Shown here: piece after piece, positions 15,689-24,533 of the stretch
Layout: each line of letters starts with the position of its first letter
How positions within the stretch are numbered: position 1 is the stretch's first letter
Assembly: GCA_948467545.1 (NCBI GenBank)
Contig: CAOKER010000014.1
Span: 1-64,000 of the forward strand
Reading direction: 5' to 3'
From: an uncultured Eubacteriales bacterium
GTDB taxonomy: Bacteria > Bacillota > Clostridia > Oscillospirales > CAG-272
DNA length: 64,000 nucleotides
Translations under genes and position numbers: made by a program
The notes under the pieces: generated by a model
Told to the model about the DNA's origin: nothing
The model's input: only the letters and a program-made list of their open reading frames with translations
Database searches by the model: none

Positions 15689-17152
15689 ATGAAAACTAAA
15701 GCGGATATAGGTATGATCGGACTTGCGGTTATGGGCGAGAATCTTGTAATGAATATGGAAAGCAAGGGCTTTACGGTAGCTGTCTTTAACCGTACGACTT
15801 CGGTTGTTGACAAGTTTGTCGGGGGCCGTGCCAAGGGACTTAATATTATAGGCACACATTCTCTTGAGGAGCTTGTTGCTTCGCTGGAAAAACCGCGGCG
15901 CGTGATGCTTATGATCAAATCGGGACAGCCTGTTGACTCGATGATTGAAACTCTTCTGCCGCTGCTTGAGGACGGCGATATAATCATAGACGGAGGTAAT
16001 TCTCATTTTCCGGATACTATACGCAGGACAAAATATGTAGAGTCTAAAGGAAAACTGTTTATTGGTACCGGTGTGTCCGGCGGCGAGGAGGGCGCGCTTA
16101 AGGGACCGAGTATGATGCCCGGCGGATCAAACGCCGCATGGCCTGTTGTCAAGCCTATTTTTCAATCTATCTGCGCCAAAGGTCCTGACGGCTCTCCGTG
16201 CTGCGATTGGGTAGGAGAGGACGGCGCCGGCCATTTTGTCAAGATGGTTCACAACGGAATCGAATACGGAGATATGCAGCTTATCTGTGAGACATATCAG
16301 ATAATGCATGATCTTCTTGGTATGAGCAACGAGGAGATGTCCGCCGAGTTTGCGGAATGGAACCGCGGAGAGCTCGACAGCTATCTCATAGAAATCACAC
16401 GTGACATTTTAGCATACCGCGATGAGAATGGTGAGGCGGTTGTAGACAAAATTCTTGATACGGCCGGACAAAAGGGGACCGGAAAATGGACCGCGATAGC
16501 TTCTTTAGACGAAGGCATACCGCTTACACTGATAGGGGAGGCCGTATTTGCGCGCTGTCTTTCGGCTATGAAAGCGGAGCGCGTCGAAGCTTCAAAGACT
16601 TTGGGAACCGAAAAAAGAGCTCTTAAGCTCAGCGCCGAAGAGAGAGCGGACATTCTTCGCGATCTCCGCTGTGCGCTTTTTGCCGCTAAAATTGTTTCTT
16701 ATGCGCAGGGATATACTCTCATGCGTTCGGCGGCTAAAACATACGGATGGAATCTCAATTACGGCGGAATTGCTCTTATGTGGCGCGGCGGCTGTATCAT
16801 ACGCTCCGCATTTCTCGGAAAAATTCAGGAGGCTTATATATCTAATTCCAATCTTACAAATCTGTTGCTCGATCCGTATTTTTCATCTGTAATTAAAGAC
16901 TGTGAAGCTGGCTGGAGAAGGGTATGCGGTCTGGCTATCGCGAACGGAATTCCCGCTCCCGCGATGACGACGGCTCTTACGTATTTTGACGGATACCGCT
17001 GCGACCGCCTTCCTGCGAATCTGCTTCAGGCTCAACGCGATTATTTCGGAGCTCATACTTATGAGCGTGTTGACTGTCCCAGAGGGGAGTTTTTCCATAC
17101 GAACTGGACGGGGCACGGCGGAGATACATCCGCACGAACCTACAATGCGTAA
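15689..17152 (+). CDS. gnd: 6-phosphogluconate dehydrogenase (decarboxylating)
   Basis: 487 residues, full length for the long NADP-type enzyme of the oxidative pentose phosphate pathway (6-phosphogluconate to ribulose 5-phosphate plus CO2). The N-terminal Rossmann motif is GMIGLAVMGENLVMNM. IIDGGNSHFPDT and GTGVSGGEEGALKGPSMMPG hold substrate contacts. FVKMVHNGIEYGDMQ carries the catalytic Lys and His. The C-terminal helical domain ends with the TNWTGHGGDTSARTYNA signature. It starts with MKTKADIGMIG. A hairpin-rich gap of 180 bp separates it from the LarA-like gene. Two hairpins follow it. Confidence 0.96.
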   Translation: MKTKADIGMIGLAVMGENLVMNMESKGFTVAVFNRTTSVVDKFVGGRAKGLNIIGTHSLEELVASLEKPRRVMLMIKSGQPVDSMIETLLPLLEDGDIIIDGGNSHFPDTIRRTKYVESKGKLFIGTGVSGGEEGALKGPSMMPGGSNAAWPVVKPIFQSICAKGPDGSPCCDWVGEDGAGHFVKMVHNGIEYGDMQLICETYQIMHDLLGMSNEEMSAEFAEWNRGELDSYLIEITRDILAYRDENGEAVVDKILDTAGQKGTGKWTAIASLDEGIPLTLIGEAVFARCLSAMKAERVEASKTLGTEKRALKLSAEERADILRDLRCALFAAKIVSYAQGYTLMRSAAKTYGWNLNYGGIALMWRGGCIIRSAFLGKIQEAYISNSNLTNLLLDPYFSSVIKDCEAGWRRVCGLAIANGIPAPAMTTALTYFDGYRCDRLPANLLQAQRDYFGAHTYERVDCPRGEFFHTNWTGHGGDTSARTYNA

Positions 17153-17217
17153 ACAGATTTGAAAACATAGAATCACATTCGGCGAAATTCGTAGGGACAG
17201 CGGTTTTATTCTAAAAA

Positions 17218-17348
17218 CAAGAAAAGCTCATATATGGATTTCTTTGAGTATGGGCTTTTCCGCGCCGAAGGACGGCAAAGGTTATTTATTTGAAGTACAT
17301 AAATTTTCGGACAAAGGAACAGCCCTCAGAAAATTTTTCTGAGGGCTG
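17218..17348 (+). terminator. Two hairpins after gnd
   Basis: GAAAAGC/GCTTTTC closes a stem at about 17220-17260. CAGCCCTCAGAAAA with TTTTCTGAGGGCTG at 17320-17348 forms a nearly perfect 12-bp hairpin. Neither has a long T-run, so they may act as weak or two-way terminators between the convergent gnd and ThuA genes. The rest of 17153-17507 shows nothing else. Confidence 0.5.
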
Positions 17349-17507
17349 ATAATTTTGAAATAATGATATAACTATTCAAAAGAAAGCAGTCTCCGCGTTT
17401 ATTGTATGCGGATTTACCTCCGTTTGTCGGGCCGATGCAAACTGCCGCGAATTGATACGGGCGGCTCCCCTTTTATCTGAACTGAAATTGAAACGCTTTT
17501 CACAGCG

Positions 17508-18254
17508 TTATTTTTTGATATGCAGAGCAACAGGGGTTGCGTCGGCGCTGATCATCGGCATACCCGGATCTTCAAATCCGTTTGTCGGAGCTGCCCAGTG
17601 AATTGCATTTTTGATAACCTTAAGTATTTCGGGATGATAATAAGAACGGCATGTTTCGTGTCCGGGCTGAAAGTAAAAGACCTTGCCGAGACCGCGGTAG
17701 AAGCAGCATCCGGAACGGAGAATATTGCCGGATTCAAACCAGCTTCCGAAAACAATTTCATCGGGATTTCCTATGCAGAACGGTTCTGAGTAAACCTCTT
17801 CGGATTCGATATCGATATATGGACCGATACCCTTTGCAACCGGATGCTGAGGAAGAAGCGTCCACATGAATTCATGATAATTGTCGCCCCATGACAGTGA
17901 TCCCGTAGTTCCTATGAGCTGACCGAGCGGCTTGGAGGCGTGAGCGGAGTGAAGCGCGATAAATCCCATGCCGTTTCTTCTTACACGGTTAACAATTTTT
18001 TCGACAAGCGCGTCTTCAACTTCGCTGTGCGCAATATGCGCCCACCAGAGAAGAACATCGGTATTGTTTAGTACGTCGTCCGGAAGGCCCTGTTCGGGAT
18101 CTCTCAGTGCCGCAAGGCGAATTTCAAGTTCCGGATCATCTTCGATTCCTCTTTTTATTGCTCCGTGAATACCCTCGGGGTAAATTTTAGCAATTTCCGG
18201 ATCGTCCTTCTCGTGTAAATATTCATTCCAAATCGTAACTCTTATTTTATTCAT
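17508..18254 (-). CDS. ThuA-domain protein (trehalose utilisation family)
   Basis: 248 residues that match the ThuA fold, a glutamine-amidotransferase-like family. Signatures are the start IRVTIWNEYLHEK, VLLWWAHIAHSEV, RRNGMGFIALHSAHASKPL, SWGDNYHEFMW and GLGKVFYFQPGHETCRSYYHPEI. ThuA proteins are linked to trehalose or other disaccharide metabolism, and some act in keto-sugar conversion. The exact reaction here cannot be told. The protein is cytoplasmic. A ribosome binding site GAAAGGAATC precedes the ATG. The gene lies downstream of the sugar ABC ATPase msmK on the same strand with an R1 repeat between them. Confidence 0.88.
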   Translation of the reverse strand: MNKIRVTIWNEYLHEKDDPEIAKIYPEGIHGAIKRGIEDDPELEIRLAALRDPEQGLPDDVLNNTDVLLWWAHIAHSEVEDALVEKIVNRVRRNGMGFIALHSAHASKPLGQLIGTTGSLSWGDNYHEFMWTLLPQHPVAKGIGPYIDIESEEVYSEPFCIGNPDEIVFGSWFESGNILRSGCCFYRGLGKVFYFQPGHETCRSYYHPEILKVIKNAIHWAAPTNGFEDPGMPMISADATPVALHIKK

Positions 18255-18470
18255 GATAAAAAGATTCCTTTCATTAAATCATTAAATCCGCAGCTGCGGT
18301 GCGGACAGAGCTTGATAAAAATATACGTGTACAGCAAACAGCAGCGTGAAAATCATATATTTTTTAACTATAAAATTTTCACGCCGCCGTTGCTGCGGTA
18401 TACAGTAAACGCTCGCGCTTTTCTGAACGCTTATGCAAATTACCGTCTTATCCAAAATTATTAAAATTAT
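18255..18470. other. ThuA upstream region with a long inverted repeat
   Basis: GTGAAAAT...ATTTTCAC, extended by CAGCAGC/GCTGCTG-like arms, spans about 18338-18396. No clear promoter is seen. Confidence 0.4.
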
Positions 18471-18625
18471 TTATAACTCCAGCAAGAGATGTCCCCTCGT
18501 CTAAAGGCGGCGGTGACCAATCTTCATTCGAATGAAGTACAATCTCTGCCTTCACCGAATGAACAGCTGCGCTGCACTTGCCGCGTCAACAATTGGGCGA
18601 ACCCATTGTTGACAGAAATATTAAA
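18471..18625 (-). repeat. Dispersed intergenic repeat R1, copy C
   Basis: TTATAACTCCAGCAAGAGAT, then CTTCATTCGAATGAAG, CGAATGAACAGCTGCGCTG and CTTGCCGCGTC, in the same order as copies A and B. It ends with a strong hairpin GTCAACAAT...ATTGTTGAC (18588-18615). It lies between msmK and the ThuA gene. Confidence 0.65.
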
Positions 18626-18647
18626 CTGGTATTCTCAACTGGTATTC

Positions 18648-19760
18648 TTAATATGAAATACATCTTTCGGTATCTTTATCGAAAATATGTAATCTGTCGA
18701 TATCAACGCCGACTTTTACTGTGTCTCCGGCTCTTGCTGTGGAATGAGGCGAAACACGTGCGATGAGGTTTTGTTCGTCTACAACAAGATAGAGATATAT
18801 TTCAGCGCCCATAAGCTCGGTAACGTCTACATATGCGTCGAAAGACGCGTCGGCAAATTTTGTAATGTCTTCGGGATCTTCATGCAGACATTCCGGACGT
18901 ATCCCGATAATAACCTCTTTGTTTGCGTATTCCTGAAGTGTGGGATTCGATGCTTTGTCGGCCGGCAGCTTGAGAGACACGTTGCCAAAATTGACAAACA
19001 TATCGTCGCCTTTCTTTACAAGAGTGCAGTTGATGAAGTTCATCTGAGGGGTTCCGATAAATCCTGCGACGAAGATATTGACAGGCATATCGTAGAGATT
19101 TTGAGGAGTATCGACCTGCTGGATGATACCGTCCTTCATAACGACGATACGGGTTGCCATGGTCATAGCCTCTACCTGGTCATGCGTTACGTATACAAAT
19201 GTAGTTCCGATTTTCTTATGAATTTTTGTAATCTCGGTTCTCATAGCGGCGCGAAGCTTTGCGTCGAGGTTTGACAGCGGCTCGTCAAGCAGGAATACTT
19301 TAGGCTCGCGGACGATTGCGCGTCCGAGTGCGACACGCTGCTTCTGTCCTCCGGAAAGAGCCTTAGGACGTCTGTCGAGCAGGTGGGTAATATCGAGGAT
19401 ACGAGCGGCTTCTTCGACACGGCGCTTGATTTCTTCCTTGGGAGTTTTACGGAGCTTAAGTCCGAAAGCCATGTTTTCAAATACCGTCATGTGAGGATAC
19501 AGAGCGTAGCTCTGGAACACCATCGCGATATCTCTGTCCTTTGGAGCTATGTCGTTTACGAGACGGTCGCCGATAAAGAGCTCGCCTTCTGTGATTTCCT
19601 CAAGTCCCGCGATCATTCGCAACGTTGTGGATTTACCGCAGCCTGACGGTCCAACGAGAATAAGAAATTCTTTATCTTTGATTTCGAGGGAGAAATCGGA
19701 AACCGCAGTAACTCCTCCCGGATATTTTTTATAGATGTGTTTAAGTGAAAGGCTTGCCAT
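18648..19760 (-). CDS. msmK: Sugar ABC transporter ATP-binding protein, MsmK/UgpC type
   Basis: 370 residues, with all ABC ATPase motifs: Walker A GPSGCGKST (37-45), Q-loop AMVFQSYALYPHM, signature LSGGQKQRVALGRA, Walker B VFLLDEPLSNLD, and switch VYVTHDQVEAMT. The C-terminal TOBE/MalK regulatory domain (about 240-370) has GIRPECLH and the usual MsmK ending. It energises carbohydrate importers at the inner face of the membrane. No permease or binding protein is adjacent, so it is probably the shared ATPase for several sugar transporters. The ATG follows AGGAGGAATATTTA. Confidence 0.95.
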   Translation of the reverse strand: MASLSLKHIYKKYPGGVTAVSDFSLEIKDKEFLILVGPSGCGKSTTLRMIAGLEEITEGELFIGDRLVNDIAPKDRDIAMVFQSYALYPHMTVFENMAFGLKLRKTPKEEIKRRVEEAARILDITHLLDRRPKALSGGQKQRVALGRAIVREPKVFLLDEPLSNLDAKLRAAMRTEITKIHKKIGTTFVYVTHDQVEAMTMATRIVVMKDGIIQQVDTPQNLYDMPVNIFVAGFIGTPQMNFINCTLVKKGDDMFVNFGNVSLKLPADKASNPTLQEYANKEVIIGIRPECLHEDPEDITKFADASFDAYVDVTELMGAEIYLYLVVDEQNLIARVSPHSTARAGDTVKVGVDIDRLHIFDKDTERCISY

Positions 19761-20033
19761 TAAATATTCCTCCTGAATTATTGCTTATTTGGAATTTTCC
19801 GGCTCAGACTCTTCATGTCCGCCGTACGGTTCGCTTTTATGTCTGCCGCCGGCAGCGGCTTTTTTCTTGCAATGATAATTATAACACTAATATTTTATCA
19901 GAAAAAGTCATTTTTGAAAAGGTTTTTTTTCACGAAATTGCAGAGTGCGTTTTATGCAATTTTGACAACAATCTGAAACAAACTGTGAATTGAGGTGCAT
20001 TTTAGCCTCTTAAACTTTTTAATATATTAAAAA

Positions 20034-22184
20034 TTACAGCTTCATGGTCAGCCCGATTCTGCCGCGTTCCTTGTCTACCGACAGAATTTTGACCTTTACA
20101 ATATCGCCGACAGAGAGAACCTCGGATGGATGAGATATTCTTTTTCTGCATATCTGAGAAATATGGACAAGTCCGTCCTGATGTACCCCTATATCGACGA
20201 AAGCTCCGAAATCTATAACGTTGCGCACAGTTCCGGTAAGCTCCATTCCCTCCTCAAGATCGTCTATTTCAAGTACGTCGGTACGGAGAATAGGTCCCGG
20301 AAGCTCGTCGCGGACGTCCCTTCCCGGTTTTTCAAGCTCGGATATTATGTCTTCGAGCGTCGGAATTCCGACGCCGAGCTCCGCGGCGATTTTTCCGATT
20401 CCCGCGCGGGCCACGGTTTCTCTGAGCCCTATGATTTTGCCGAGACGGACGTCCTCTTCATCGAGTGAAAACCGGCGCATAAGTTCTTTGGCGGTGCCGT
20501 ATGATTCCGGATGTACCCCGGTGCGGTCGAGAATTTCGGAGGAGCCCGATACCCTCAGAAAGCCGGCGCACTGCTCATAAGCCTTTGCACCTACGCGCGG
20601 CACCTTTAAAAGCTGGGCGCGTGATTTGAATTCGCCGTTTTCCTCGCGGTATTTTACGATATTTTTTGCGGAGGAGGCATTTATTCCCGCAATATATGAG
20701 AGCAGCGCGCCGGACGCGGTGTTCAAATCAACACCGACGCTGTTTACACATGCCTCGACGACGCCGGACAGGGCTTCGTCAAGACGCGCGGGCTTCATAT
20801 CGTGCTGATACTGTCCGACGCCTATGGACTTAGGATCTATTTTGACAAGCTCCGCAAGCGGATCTTGAAGACGCCGTGCGATCGAAACCGCACTGCGCTG
20901 TGTTACGTCAAAATCCGGGAATTCTTCGGCTCCGAGCTTGGAAGCCGAATAAACCGATGCACCGGCTTCGCTTACGATAACATATTTGCAGCCTGCGTCC
21001 GTTTCGCGAAGAGTATCCGCAATAAAAGCCTCGCTCTCGCGTGAAGCGGTTCCGTTACCGATGGCGATAACGTCTATGCCGTATTTTTCTATGAGAGCTT
21101 TTACTTTTCTTTTGGATTCTTCGGTACGCTCCTGCGGCTTGGTGGGATAAATTACCGCCGTATCGAGTACCTTGCCGGTGGGATCGACTACCGCGAGCTT
21201 GCAGCCGGTGCGGTATCCGGGATCATATCCCATTACGGTCATTCCCTTGACCGGAGGCTGCATAATCAAATTACGCAGATTTTCGGAAAAATTTTTGATC
21301 GCTCCCTCGCTGGCCGTGTCAAAAAGCTCGGAACGCAGCTCACGTTCTACAGACGGGGCGATCAGCCGTTCATAACTGTCTGTAATTGCAGAGATTACAT
21401 GGCTGTAAGCGGGACTTTTGGGAGATCCGAGAATCCTGTCCGCAAGGAAATTCAGAATCAGCGACGGCTCAATCGTAATCGAAACGCGTACATACTCTTC
21501 CTTTTCCGCGCGGTTGACCGCGAGAATACGGTGGTTTGGAATGGATGAGAGCTTTTCGCTGTAATCATAGTAATTTTCATACGGAGAGGGGCCTTCTTTA
21601 ATTTGTTTGGCTGTGATGCTTCCGGCCCGCCAGGTTATCGCGCGAATTTCACGCCTGTAATCTGCCGAATCCGAGATGTCCTCGGCAATGATATCCCTTG
21701 CTCCGGCAAGCGCGTCCTCGGAGGAAGTTACTCCCTTTTCTTCATCTATATATTCTTTTGCAGTTTCTTCTATCGTTTTTCCGTAGTTTTCCCTTTGTTC
21801 GAGCAGGAGCGCCGCGAGCGGCTCAAGCCCTTTTTCTCTTGCCGCGGAAGCTCTTGTCTTGCGGTGCTGCTTATACGGACGGTAGATATCTTCAAGCTCT
21901 GTGAGTGTTTTTGCTTTGCCGAGGGCCTCGGTGATTTCGGGTGTAAGCTTGCCCTGCCCGTCTATGAGGAAGGTAATTTCCTCTCTGCGCTTGTCAAACC
22001 CGCGCAGATAATTCAGCCGTTCGGAAAGCTTTCGGAGAATTGTGTCGTCCAGCGAGCCGGTAACCTCCTTTCTGTAGCGGGCGATAAACGGAATGGTGTT
22101 TCCTTCGTCTATAAGCGATATGGTTTTTTCTATCTGCTTCTCCTTGATTCCGAGTTCGTCTGATAAAGCCTTAATAATATCCAT
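20034..22184 (-). CDS. tex: Tex family S1 RNA-binding protein
   Basis: 716 residues, full length. The order is an N-terminal Tex helix-turn-helix domain (TIPFIARYRKEVTGSLDD), a YqgF/RNase H-like domain (GYDPGYRTGCKLAVVD to VIAIGNGTASRESE), the motif SIGVGQYQHDM, a helix-hairpin-helix repeat (NTASGALLSYIAGINASSA), and a C-terminal S1 domain (GMELTGTVRNVIDFGAFVDIG). Tex binds nucleic acids and affects transcription. It is non-essential in most species. The start codon has no strong ribosome binding site nearby (GAAAGGAC is 33 bp away), so translation may depend on the leader. A perfect promoter and a conserved leader lie upstream. Confidence 0.95.
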   Translation of the reverse strand: MDIIKALSDELGIKEKQIEKTISLIDEGNTIPFIARYRKEVTGSLDDTILRKLSERLNYLRGFDKRREEITFLIDGQGKLTPEITEALGKAKTLTELEDIYRPYKQHRKTRASAAREKGLEPLAALLLEQRENYGKTIEETAKEYIDEEKGVTSSEDALAGARDIIAEDISDSADYRREIRAITWRAGSITAKQIKEGPSPYENYYDYSEKLSSIPNHRILAVNRAEKEEYVRVSITIEPSLILNFLADRILGSPKSPAYSHVISAITDSYERLIAPSVERELRSELFDTASEGAIKNFSENLRNLIMQPPVKGMTVMGYDPGYRTGCKLAVVDPTGKVLDTAVIYPTKPQERTEESKRKVKALIEKYGIDVIAIGNGTASRESEAFIADTLRETDAGCKYVIVSEAGASVYSASKLGAEEFPDFDVTQRSAVSIARRLQDPLAELVKIDPKSIGVGQYQHDMKPARLDEALSGVVEACVNSVGVDLNTASGALLSYIAGINASSAKNIVKYREENGEFKSRAQLLKVPRVGAKAYEQCAGFLRVSGSSEILDRTGVHPESYGTAKELMRRFSLDEEDVRLGKIIGLRETVARAGIGKIAAELGVGIPTLEDIISELEKPGRDVRDELPGPILRTDVLEIDDLEEGMELTGTVRNVIDFGAFVDIGVHQDGLVHISQICRKRISHPSEVLSVGDIVKVKILSVDKERGRIGLTMKL

Positions 22185-22284
22185 AAATTAAACAGTTTTG
22201 CTTTTGAATAACAAAAGTCCTTTCTTAAATTTATATATACTTATATATAACTATAAATCATTGTTCGTTGGTTCGTCCTAACCG

Positions 22285-22380
22285 GCAATATTTCACGGTT
22301 TTGCTTTGCAAAATCGCCGTTTCTTTGACGGTGAAACAAAACTTGCATCTTAAAGCAAAGCTTTAAGATTATTATAGCAT
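22285..22380 (-). ncRNA. Structured leader upstream of tex (leader family L, copy 2)
   Basis: This is the counterpart of 4905-5000. On the minus strand: the hairpin CTTAAAG/CTTTAAG, then an outer pairing TTTCAC/GTGAAA enclosing an ACGG-type hairpin and TTTTGC/GCAAAA. Where this copy pairs A with U in the outer helix, copy 1 pairs G with C, a compensatory change. The leader begins right after TATAAT. No T-run terminator is visible before the gene. Confidence 0.6.
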
Positions 22381-22399
22381 ACCATCCCATTTCTGTCAA
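22371..22399 (-). promoter_or_regulatory. Consensus promoter of tex
   Basis: Minus strand TTGACA (22399-22394), a 17-bp spacer, TATAAT (22376-22371). Both hexamers are perfect. Confidence 0.88.
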
Positions 22400-22454
22400 C
22401 GCGCGGAAAATTTAAGAAAGTTTATTTAATTACGATATTTTTTACATAAACATC

Positions 22455-22483
22455 TTGATTTTTGAGAATAAAAAGAATATACT
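22455..22483 (+). promoter_or_regulatory. Promoter of the NifU-like/GGGtGRT operon
   Basis: TTGATT (22455-22460), a 17-bp spacer and TATACT (22478-22483), 37 bp before the ATG at 22521, which follows AACAGGAGACTTAGAT. Confidence 0.7.
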
Positions 22484-22520
22484 GTATTCATAAAAATATA
22501 AAAGAACAGGAGACTTAGAT

Positions 22521-23234
22521 ATGAGCAATACAGAATGCAGCTACGCTGTTTCCAGCAAGGTTGAAAGCATGTGTGCTGTCGCCAAGGGGCCTCATCACGG
22601 TCCCGCGCCTATTCCCGAAGAGGGAAAATGGGTTAAGGCATATGAGATAAAAGACATCAGCGGCCTTTCTCACGGAATCGGCTGGTGCGCTCCTCAGCAG
22701 GGCGCGTGCAAGCTGACGCTTAACGTAAAAAACGGTATCATCGAGGAAGCTCTCGTTGAAACTCTCGGATGCTCCGGAATGACACATTCCGCTGCGATGG
22801 CGGCTGAGATTCTTCAGGGAAAGACTTTGCTTGAAGCTCTCAATACAGACCTTGTTTGCGATGCTATAAATGTCGCGATGCGTGAAATTTTCAAGCAGCT
22901 TGTCTACGGCCGCTCACAGACGGCGTTTTCGGAGGGAGGACTTCCGATCGGCGCGTCGCTTGACGACCTTGGAAAAGGACTTCGCTCTCAGGTCGGAACG
23001 ATATTCGGCACAAAGCTGAAAGGCGTTCGTTATCTTGAGATGGCCGAAGGATATATTCTTTCACTCGGCCTTGATAAGAATGATGAAGTTATCGGATATA
23101 AGTTTGTAAATCTCGGAAAAATGCTTGACGCCATAAAGGCGGGAAAGGCTCCGGCCGAGGCTTACGAGTCAAATATTAAGACATACGGAAGATATGACGA
23201 AGCGGTAAAATACATCGATCCGCGCGAATCTTAA
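22521..23234 (+). CDS. NifU/IscU-like iron-sulfur scaffold protein paired with GGGtGRT protein
   Basis: 237 residues. The segment GIGWCAPQQGACKLTLNVKNGIIEEALVETLGCSGMTHSAAMAAEILQGKTLLEALN resembles the NifU N-terminal fold, with Cys near residues 56 and 63 and the CSGM Cys near 84. SEGGLPIGASLDDLGKGLRS follows. Unlike IscU it has extra N- and C-terminal parts, so it is a variant scaffold. In many anaerobes this gene stands directly before a GGGtGRT gene, as here (18 bp apart). The pair probably handles an Fe-S cluster or related cofactor, but the reaction is not established. The operon has its own promoter and terminator. Confidence 0.75.
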   Translation: MSNTECSYAVSSKVESMCAVAKGPHHGPAPIPEEGKWVKAYEIKDISGLSHGIGWCAPQQGACKLTLNVKNGIIEEALVETLGCSGMTHSAAMAAEILQGKTLLEALNTDLVCDAINVAMREIFKQLVYGRSQTAFSEGGLPIGASLDDLGKGLRSQVGTIFGTKLKGVRYLEMAEGYILSLGLDKNDEVIGYKFVNLGKMLDAIKAGKAPAEAYESNIKTYGRYDEAVKYIDPRES

Positions 23235-23252
23235 GAGGGGGCGTAATTACTG

Positions 23253-24260
23253 ATGTCTAACGATGTAATGTTTGAAGGCAAGGAAAGGCGTATGGCGGGA
23301 ATTAAAGCCTGTCTCGCCGAGTATGGCATCGCTGACTTGGAGCAGGCGCGCTCTGTTTGCGAAGCGCATGGGATCCATGTCGATGAAATTGTAAAGGGCG
23401 TTCAGCCGATTGCGTTTGATAATGCGAGCTGGGCATATACGCTCGGATGTGCCGTTGCAATAAAAAAAGGTGCAAAGAACGCGGCGGATGCCGCGGAGGC
23501 GATCGGAATCGGTCTGCAGGCGTTCTGTATTCCCGGCTCGGTTGCTCAAAACCGCAAGGTCGGTCTCGGACACGGAAATCTTGCGGCTATGCTTCTCCGT
23601 GAGGAGACAAAGTGTTTCTGCTTTCTTGCGGGCCATGAGTCTTTCGCGGCGGCGGAGGGCGCTATAGGTATCGCGCGTACTGCCAATAAGGTGCGTAAAA
23701 CTCCTCTCCGCGTAATTCTTAACGGTCTTGGTAAAGACGCTGCATTTATTATAAGCCGTATCAACGGATTTACCTATGTGCAGACAGATTACGATTTTTA
23801 TAACGATGAGCTGAAAATCGTAAATACAACGGCTTATTCGGACGGAGACAAGTCAAAGGTTCTCTGCTACGGCGCGAATGACGTGCTTGAAGGAGTTGCG
23901 ATTATGAAGCACGAGTCTGTCGATGTTTCGATAACCGGAAATTCAACAAATCCGACTCGTTTTCAGCACCTTGTAGCGGGAACGTATAAGAAGTGGGCTA
24001 TCGAAAACGGAAAGAATTACTTCTCTGTTGCTTCAGGAGGAGGAACAGGCCGTACGCTTCATCCCGACAATATGGCTGCCGGTCCCGCGTCCTACGGACT
24101 TACCGACTCTATGGGGCGTATGCACGGGGACGCGCAGTTCGCGGGCTCCTCATCGGTTCCGGCACATGTCGAGATGATGGGACTTATCGGTGCGGGCAAC
24201 AATCCGATGGTAGGTATGACCGTCGCCGTCGCCGTCGCTGTCGAAGAGGCTATGAAGTAA
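23253..24260 (+). CDS. GGGtGRT family protein
   Basis: 335 residues. The defining motif is SGGGTGRTLHPDN at about residue 255, within a protein rich in Gly and Ala. FCFLAGHESFAAAEGAIGIARTANKV, GLGKDAAFIISRINGFTYV and the tail GAGNNPMVGMTVAVAVAVEEAMK are consistent with the family. It is soluble and predicted cytoplasmic. The ribosome binding site AAGAGGGGGCG stands before the ATG. The family is widespread in anaerobes and always seems to travel with the NifU-like gene, but its activity is unknown to me. The final ACCGTCGCCGTCGCCGTCGC run encodes the AVAVAVAV tail. Confidence 0.88.
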   Translation: MSNDVMFEGKERRMAGIKACLAEYGIADLEQARSVCEAHGIHVDEIVKGVQPIAFDNASWAYTLGCAVAIKKGAKNAADAAEAIGIGLQAFCIPGSVAQNRKVGLGHGNLAAMLLREETKCFCFLAGHESFAAAEGAIGIARTANKVRKTPLRVILNGLGKDAAFIISRINGFTYVQTDYDFYNDELKIVNTTAYSDGDKSKVLCYGANDVLEGVAIMKHESVDVSITGNSTNPTRFQHLVAGTYKKWAIENGKNYFSVASGGGTGRTLHPDNMAAGPASYGLTDSMGRMHGDAQFAGSSSVPAHVEMMGLIGAGNNPMVGMTVAVAVAVEEAMK

Positions 24261-24306
24261 GTCTGAGCGGCATTCGGTAAAGTAATAAAGAGATATAATA
24301 GAATCA

Positions 24307-24346
24307 GACGCGTCGCAAAGCATAACTGCCTTGCGACACGTCTTTT
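24307..24346 (+). terminator. Terminator of the NifU-like/GGGtGRT operon
   Basis: GACG-CG-TCGCAA pairs with TTGCGA-CA-CGTC (one 2x2 internal mismatch) and is followed by TTTTG. Confidence 0.75.
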
Positions 24347-24533
24347 GTTGAGCGGGTAAAATAGTGCTTGATAGGTTTTCGGTCTTCGCGTGGAAGAGAC
24401 TATTATGAGTATATCTTTCCCGCTTTCCCGCGTGTAAAAATTGTATTAGCTCCGCTTTTCTTCGGTTCGGTTTTTGAAGACTATATATAATTGATATTGC
24501 CGGGATAATGATAAAGTATTTATTTATATAAAC

